From JAIRTY01 sp050257395 (lineage in GTDB: Bacteria > Actinomycetota > Actinomycetes > Streptosporangiales > Streptosporangiaceae): DNA of 6,181 nt. The stretch spans positions 1-6,181 of the forward strand of contig JBLMWU010000152.1 of assembly GCA_050257395.1 (NCBI GenBank), given 5' to 3'. This document shows positions 4,409 through 6,181 of the stretch, in pieces (within the stretch, counting starts at the first letter, position 1; each line of letters begins with the position of its first letter). The position numbers were made by a program, and so were the translations under genes. Under the pieces are notes generated by a model. That model made no database searches. It saw only the letters and a list, made by a program, of their open reading frames with translations, and was not told where the DNA came from.

Positions 4409-6181
4409 ATGGACCGGGGGCTCATCGGCTGGCTGGCGCTCGCGCTCATCGCCGTCCTGCTCGGCGGCGTCGCCTACTGGTTCTCCCGCCGCACCTACCG
4501 GCTCACCGCCGTGGGTGCCATCGTGCTCGGCTGCGCGGCGGTCACCGTCTATGGGAACGGGATCGGGTTCCAGCCAGCGAACTACCTGGACGCGCTGCAG
4601 GCGGGCGGCAACGCGCTCGCCCATGACATGCTCGGCCATCTGGTCCCCGGCCTGGCGGGCTGGCTGGCGCTGCTGGTGCTGGCCGTCGGGCTGCTGGCCG
4701 CCTTCGACACCCTGGCGACCCGCCGTCAGCAGCCCGGGGTGCAGGTGGGCGACGTGCCGGAACCGCCGCGGGGCCCCGAAGGGGCGGCGGCGGCCGCCCC
4801 GGTCCAGGCGGCGCTGGCGGCGCGGCGGGCGCTGACCGAGGAGCTGAAGTTCCGGCTGCCCGCGGTGCAGGTGCGGGCGCCCGCCTCCATGCCCGGCGGT
4901 TCCCGGCTGGAGAGCCTGGCGACCGTGGTGTCGGACTCGGGCGTGCAGGGCGCCAAGGTGACCGCCGCGGTCATGCTCGCGGTGCGCGCGCTGGAAGCCA
5001 AGCCGCGGACCTACCAGGTGAACACGTTCGTGGAGCACTGCCGCGCGGACGGCACCCTCGACGTGAACGGGAAGTTCCTGCAGATCACCGTGGACCTGCG
5101 GGACGTGCGGACCGGGCAGAGCCTGGCCGCCCGGGTGCTGCGGCCGTGCCCGCCCGACGAGGCGGCCGAGATGGTGGCGGGGTTCACCGCGCGGCAGGTG
5201 TTCCGCGAGGACGTGACCACGCCCGACTGGGCGGTCGGCTCGCTGGACGGGGAGGACCTGTCGGCGTACCTGCTCACCCGGGAGATGCGCCCGGCCGGCC
5301 GCACCTACGCCGACCTGTACGGCTGCCGCCAGCGGCAGCGGGAGCGGCTGGAGGACGCGGTGTGCCGGAGCACCAACTCCGGCCTGGTGCAGTACGAGCT
5401 GGCCGCGATCTACGACCTGGACGGCCAGACCATGGACTCGCTGGCGCTGAACCTGGAGAACCGGCTGCTCCACCCCCGGTTCCTGCGGGCGCGGTACCGG
5501 GTGGCGATGTCGCTGAGCATGCTCGCTGGCGAGACCCCGTTCGCCCAGTGGCTGGACGCGGGGCAGGGGGTGGGCCCGCCGGGCGGGGGCGAGGACCCGG
5601 CCAGCGTCAGGGCCGACATCATCCGCAAGCTGCGCTGGGCGGGGATGCTGCGCGGGCTCACCGCCCGTGAGCTCAGCCAGGCCGGCCTCACCGCGGAGGC
5701 GGCGATCCGCCGCCGCGGCCAGCGGGAGACCCGGGCCGCCCGGGAACAGCTGCTCGCCGGGCTGCTGGCGGTTCCCCGCCCCGCGGGCGGGCAGGCCCGG
5801 CTCCTGCTGCTGCTCCTGGCCCACCGCGAGTTCGCCGCCTACCGGCGCAGGCTGCGCGCCACGGCCCTGCTGTGGTGCGCGCTGCGGCACCGGGCCGAGC
5901 GGGCCGCCTCACTGGACCTGCTGCGCTCCTCCCCGGCCTGGTGGCGCCATCCGCGGCGGCGGCTGTGGGCCACCGCGATCGGCCAGGAGATCGTCGCCGC
6001 GCGGCTCTGCCTGCTCACCAGGAACCCCGCGCAGGCCGACCAGGAGCTGGCCGCCGCCCGCCAGCGGGTCCGGCAGCGGCTCGGCCTCGGCCGGACCCTC
6101 GACGAGGGCCGCCCCTGGCCATTCGGCGTGGTGCCGTGGCAGGCCGTTTACAACGCCGCCTGCCTGTACGCGCTGCCGGCG
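4409..6181 (+). CDS. Uncharacterised membrane-anchored protein with TPR-like helical cytoplasmic region (runs off right edge)
   Basis: At least 591 codons are open to the last base. ATG 4409 is the only possible start, since an in-frame TGA lies at 4382; the ribosome binding site is a poor G-rich stretch (4400-4407). Three hydrophobic helices occur at about 4-24, 31-48 and 79-99. Arginines after the first and third helices place the long remainder in the cytoplasm. Residues 107-140 form a Pro/Ala linker. Residues about 141-265 look alpha/beta; the strand-like stretch around 215-243 (GTLDVNGKFLQITVDLRDVR, then TGQSLAARVL) resembles TolB/FlgO-like domains that precede TPRs in other signalling proteins. 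Residues 325-358 fit a TPR spacing (YELAAIYDLDGQ to LLHP), the remainder is Arg/Leu-rich helix, and WQAVYNAACLYAL (577-589) looks like another TPR beginning. No catalytic motif, Walker motif or signal peptide is seen. I do not recognise the family; a scaffold or sensor role is inference only. Confidence 0.88.
   Translation, partial: MDRGLIGWLALALIAVLLGGVAYWFSRRTYRLTAVGAIVLGCAAVTVYGNGIGFQPANYLDALQAGGNALAHDMLGHLVPGLAGWLALLVLAVGLLAAFDTLATRRQQPGVQVGDVPEPPRGPEGAAAAAPVQAALAARRALTEELKFRLPAVQVRAPASMPGGSRLESLATVVSDSGVQGAKVTAAVMLAVRALEAKPRTYQVNTFVEHCRADGTLDVNGKFLQITVDLRDVRTGQSLAARVLRPCPPDEAAEMVAGFTARQVFREDVTTPDWAVGSLDGEDLSAYLLTREMRPAGRTYADLYGCRQRQRERLEDAVCRSTNSGLVQYELAAIYDLDGQTMDSLALNLENRLLHPRFLRARYRVAMSLSMLAGETPFAQWLDAGQGVGPPGGGEDPASVRADIIRKLRWAGMLRGLTARELSQAGLTAEAAIRRRGQRETRAAREQLLAGLLAVPRPAGGQARLLLLLLAHREFAAYRRRLRATALLWCALRHRAERAASLDLLRSSPAWWRHPRRRLWATAIGQEIVAARLCLLTRNPAQADQELAAARQRVRQRLGLGRTLDEGRPWPFGVVPWQAVYNAACLYALPA

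Noticed and set aside
4274..5890. 538-codon open frame antisense to the 4409 gene
   Set aside because: The product is Pro/Gln/Arg/His-rich low complexity. The plus frame has membrane helices, a linker and TPR-like pattern and stays open to the window end.
1..6181. CRISPR array, insertion-sequence inverted repeats, or toxin-antitoxin pair
   Set aside because: I found no regularly spaced direct repeats, no transposase and no small paired genes of that type.

Overview
The window is very GC-rich, with strongly G/C-ending codons. It carries a Glu-Asp-Phe tRNA cluster with no encoded CCA ends, a PspC-family protein and a bacterial glutaryl-CoA dehydrogenase. Together these point to a chromosome of a high-GC Actinomycetota; I cannot name the genus.

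Layout. (1) Positions 1-153, minus strand: the first 51 codons of a gene running off the left edge, which looks like the N-terminus of a tyrosine site-specific integrase. (2) 291-564, minus strand: a co-directional tRNA-Glu(TTC), tRNA-Asp(GTC), tRNA-Phe(GAA) cluster with a recognisable promoter at 617-646 and a hairpin after each tRNA. The 137 bp between tRNA-Phe and the integrase start contain a decayed copy of the tRNA-Phe T-arm plus 3' acceptor strand (19 of 24 bases identical). This is what an attachment site or an old integration scar would look like, so the left end is probably the edge of an element inserted at tRNA-Phe. (3) 889-2754, plus: an MFS transporter with an unusual, roughly 170-residue low-complexity cytoplasmic N-terminus and a Pro/Ala-rich tail. 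(4) 2772-3020, minus: a small PspC-domain membrane protein, convergent with the transporter (17 bp apart) and divergent from (5). (5) 3124-4299, plus: glutaryl-CoA dehydrogenase with its catalytic Glu and substrate-specificity Arg. (6) 4409 to the right edge, plus: at least 591 codons of an uncharacterised protein with three N-terminal membrane helices and a long cytoplasmic, TPR-like helical region. It is still open at the last base.

How the genes relate. They do not form one operon. The tRNA cluster is housekeeping and a target for integration. The dehydrogenase belongs to lysine/tryptophan (glutaryl-CoA) catabolism and stands alone. The PspC protein and the 4409 gene are both membrane-associated, but no direct link between them is visible. 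The least explained parts are the tRNA-Phe 3'-end copy next to the integrase and the large membrane-anchored protein at the right edge.
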